NCBI GenBank assembly: GCA_964452105.1
Contig: CAYVLI010000006.1
Span: 1 to 25,633 of the forward strand
Length of the DNA stretch: 25,633 nt
Origin: CAYVLI01 sp964452105 [NCBI: uncultured Nitrospinota bacterium]
GTDB lineage: Bacteria; JAUXIQ01
Direction of reading: 5' to 3'
Shown piece by piece: positions 23,627-25,633 of the stretch. The first letter of the stretch is position 1. Every line of letters starts with the position of its first letter. Position numbers and translations under genes: made by a program. Below the pieces are notes generated by a model. That model was given only the letters and a program-made list of their open reading frames with translations. It ran no database searches and was not told the DNA's origin.

Positions 23627-24538
23627 GTGAGGGAACCGTCGTTCGCGAAAGCTTACCTTCTTCTCGGCGTGGGAGTATTCACCTTCTCCTGGGCTGCCAT
23701 TCTCATCAAGCTCTGCGATGCCCCCCCGCTTGCCATCGCTGCCTACAGGATGGGAATAGCTTCAGTAATCCTCGCACCGGTTATTATAGGCCCCGGGAGG
23801 GGAAGCCTGGTTTCAGTGAGCAGGAAGGACTTGCTTCTCTCCCTCTTCTCAGGCCTTCTGCTGGGGCTGCATTTTGCTCTCTGGATAACCTCTCTGAAAC
23901 ACACCACGGTGGCCAGTTCCGTGATATTGGTTACCCTGAATCCCATTTTCGTGGCGCTTTTCGCACATGTTCTGTTAAAAGAAAAGATCAGCCTCAGGCT
24001 TACCGCATGCATTGCCATAGCAGTTATCGGAGCAATGATAATAGGAATAAGCGATCTGGGCCGGCAGAAAGGGAATTTCTACGGAGACGTCCTCGCCCTC
24101 ATGGGCGCCGTTATGATATCCGGTAACCTCATCGTAGGGAGAGATGTTCGACAGCGCCTGGGTCTCCTGCCATACATATTCATAACTTACACCACCTCCG
24201 CCCTGGTTCTGTTATTTATGGGACTGGCGGTTAATACCTCGTTTTATCCGTTTCCCGCCGCTACTTACCTGTTGCTACTCATCCTGGCCCTTGGACCCAC
24301 GCTGGTGGGCCACACTTCCATCAACTGGGCCCTCAAATACCTGCCGGCGACTATCCTGGCGGTTGTGATACTTGGAGAGCCTGTCGGGGCGACCACCATA
24401 GCCTATCTATTACTCCACGAAGTACCCACCCTCTGGCGTCTGGCGGGAGGGGCATTGATCCTTTCAGGCATCTACTTCTCACTCGCCGAAGTGGGCAAGG
24501 CCGGCGGCAAAGGTTTTTGGAAAAATGAAAAGGTATGA
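23627..24538 (+). CDS. EamA/DMT-family transporter
   Basis: 303 residues with about ten hydrophobic helices arranged as two repeats, the layout of EamA (drug/metabolite transporter superfamily). Typical pieces are FTFSWAAILIKL with AAYRMGIASVILAPV in the first half, TVASSVILVTLNPIFVALFAHVLLKEKIS, then GHTSINWALKYLPATILAVVILGEPVGATTIAYLLLHE in the second. It exports or imports small metabolites across the inner membrane; the substrate cannot be read from sequence. The start is GTG 23627, with AAGGA about 9 bp upstream. It is 44 bp after trxA and is the last plus-strand gene of the run, facing the convergent hydratase-family gene. Confidence 0.85.
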   Translation: MREPSFAKAYLLLGVGVFTFSWAAILIKLCDAPPLAIAAYRMGIASVILAPVIIGPGRGSLVSVSRKDLLLSLFSGLLLGLHFALWITSLKHTTVASSVILVTLNPIFVALFAHVLLKEKISLRLTACIAIAVIGAMIIGISDLGRQKGNFYGDVLALMGAVMISGNLIVGRDVRQRLGLLPYIFITYTTSALVLLFMGLAVNTSFYPFPAATYLLLLILALGPTLVGHTSINWALKYLPATILAVVILGEPVGATTIAYLLLHEVPTLWRLAGGALILSGIYFSLAEVGKAGGKGFWKNEKV

Positions 24539-24566
24539 TGTCCCATGGGCAAAAATGCCGGGTAGG

Positions 24567-24610
24567 CGGGCCGGGAGAAAGCAGTATGCTGAAAAGTTTC
24601 CCCCGGGCCG
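24567..24610. terminator. inverted repeat between convergent genes, possible bidirectional terminator
   Basis: CGGGCCGGGAGAAA (24567-24580) and TTTCCCCCGGGCCG (24597-24610) pair at 12 of 14 positions around a 16-nt loop. It sits between the stops of the eamA-type gene and the minus-strand hydratase-family gene, where a shared terminator would be expected. There is no U-run, so intrinsic termination is not assured. Confidence 0.4.
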
Positions 24611-24619
24611 AACGGTATG

Positions 24620-25411
24620 CTATCTTCCTTGAAACCTCGGCTGTCGCTTCTCCACGAAAGCCTTGATTCCCTCAATAGCGTCTTCGGTATTACAGACGGT
24701 TGATATAAATTCACGCTCATTTTCCAGCTGTGTTTCCAGGCTCTCCTCCATCCCCATATATACCAGACGTTTCGCCTTCCCCAGCGAAACGGTCGGTCCG
24801 CCGGCCAGTTCCCCGGCCATTGCATCGACGGTGGAAGAGAATTCCGCATCGGGCACAACCTTCGAAACTATCCCGAGTTGGAGCGCCTCCTCGGCGCTAA
24901 GCAAACGATTGGTATAGATAAGCTCGAGAGCACGTCTTACACCAAGAAGACGTGAAAGAAAATATGTGGAACCTCCGTCCGGAACCACCCCCAGACGGGT
25001 GTAGGCCATGGTGAACCGCGCTGATTCCGCCGCCACGGCAATATCGCAGGCCAGAGCCAGGCTGAAGCCGGCCCCCGCCGCCACGCCGTTCACAGCCCCC
25101 AGTACGGGTTTTTCCAGCCTGGCCATACCCGAAATGAAAGCATGTAAAGGCAGAACCAGTTCCTTGAAGAAGCGCTTGCGGTCCCCCTCCAGGTTCTCGT
25201 GCATCGATTTTACGTCCCCGCCGGAACAGAAAACCTTCCCCTGACCCGTTATGACCACCGCCCTCACAGCATCATCTGCCTCACATTCCATGATTACGCT
25301 GTTAAGTTCTTCGGCCATCTGCGCATTAAGAGCATTGAAATTATTCGGCCGGTTGAGAGTTATCCTGGCAATGTTATCCTTCACCTCGAACAGGATGGTT
25401 TCGTACTGCAT
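24620..25411 (-). CDS. enoyl-CoA hydratase/isomerase family protein, PaaG-like
   Basis: 263 residues, crotonase fold. Oxyanion-hole segments are VFCSGGDVKSM near 60-70 and NGVAAGAGFSLALACD at 108-123. The two glutamates of classic enoyl-CoA hydratase are missing: the positions carry Ser117 and Tyr137 or Thr138. GVVPDGGSTYFLSRLLG, with Asp145, instead resembles PaaG and related CoA isomerases. An isomerase or ring-forming role on an acyl-CoA is therefore more likely than hydration, but the substrate is unknown. The start is secure: AAAGGAGGT lies 5 bp before the ATG. It is a monocistronic minus-strand gene as far as this window shows. Confidence 0.85.
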   Translation of the reverse strand: MQYETILFEVKDNIARITLNRPNNFNALNAQMAEELNSVIMECEADDAVRAVVITGQGKVFCSGGDVKSMHENLEGDRKRFFKELVLPLHAFISGMARLEKPVLGAVNGVAAGAGFSLALACDIAVAAESARFTMAYTRLGVVPDGGSTYFLSRLLGVRRALELIYTNRLLSAEEALQLGIVSKVVPDAEFSSTVDAMAGELAGGPTVSLGKAKRLVYMGMEESLETQLENEREFISTVCNTEDAIEGIKAFVEKRQPRFQGR

Positions 25412-25633
25412 CAGTTACCTCCTTTGAAAATAAAATACCCACCTCAGCACCCATTTTTTCAATGGGGCAATCTTATTACACCTGCGGACCGTTTTCAAAG
25501 AAGAAATGCCCGTCGGGCAAAACAGGACTTTCCTCATAATTTTGGAAAGAGGTGGGGTAAGTTTATGAAAAGGTTAGGCAAATTTAAATAAAGAAGTGGA
25601 AAGGGAGGTTTCTCCTTTGCTAAGGTAGAGGGA
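25412..25633. other. upstream region of the hydratase-family gene, no gene seen
   Basis: 222 bp to the window edge. It contains the stem CCCATT-TTTTC-AATGGG (25450-25466) and a small GCCCGTCGGGC palindrome near 25509. A bulged AAAGG...CCTTT stem is near 25600. The promoter of the minus-strand gene must lie here or beyond, but no convincing hexamer pair was found. A tiny reading frame, MKRLGKFK, at about 25565 is not credible as a gene. Confidence 0.4.

Noticed and set aside
24585-24612. Second copy of the 170-330 element end (GCTGAAAAGT...CCCCCGGG)
   Set aside because: Similarity is short and gapped, and there is no matching inverted end or target duplication.

Overview
The window looks like a chromosomal segment of a Gram-negative (diderm), probably anaerobic bacterium. 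The diderm reading rests on an LPS-export ATPase (LptB), ExbB/ExbD, a lipoprotein-type M48 protease and type IV pilus genes. The anaerobic reading rests on the tail of a tungsten-type aldehyde:ferredoxin oxidoreductase at the left edge. A deltaproteobacterium-like (Desulfobacterota/Myxococcota-type) lineage is a reasonable guess, but nothing here fixes the taxon. No tRNA, rRNA, CRISPR array or transposase gene was seen.

Left part (1-4832): the AOR tail (+) faces a pyruvate-kinase-C-terminal-like gene (-). Between them lies a compact 161-bp element with terminal inverted repeats, a 5-bp flanking direct repeat and an internal REP-like double hairpin. Next comes a tight minus-strand operon: lptB, an active M16 zinc peptidase, and a second M16 protein that has lost its zinc motif. 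The two M16 proteins carry complementary halves of the catalytic apparatus, so they are probably a heterodimer.

A gene-poor stretch (4833-6142) holds three kinds of palindrome, a foldable region and a faint trace of a decayed Mop/TOBE gene.

Central part (6143-18226): a type IV pilus and signalling region. On the plus strand are pilT, pilU and a GAF/HD-GYP c-di-GMP phosphodiesterase. On the minus strand are a zinc-ribbon protein with acidic tandem repeats, a HEAT-repeat protein and a CHASE2-class III adenylate cyclase. A plus-strand M48 lipoprotein protease follows, then the minus-strand minor pilin operon pilV-pilW-pilX. Pilus retraction motors, pilins, c-di-GMP breakdown and cAMP synthesis therefore sit within about 12 kb, which suggests second-messenger control of pili (inference).

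Right part (18558-24538): a plus-strand run behind a good sigma70-type promoter, exbB-exbD-cobU-cobT-cobS-yacG-cobO-trxA-eamA. It covers corrinoid adenosylation and nucleotide-loop assembly, and the ExbB/ExbD motor suggests energised corrinoid uptake. The window ends with a minus-strand PaaG-like enoyl-CoA hydratase/isomerase family gene and about 220 bp of non-coding sequence.
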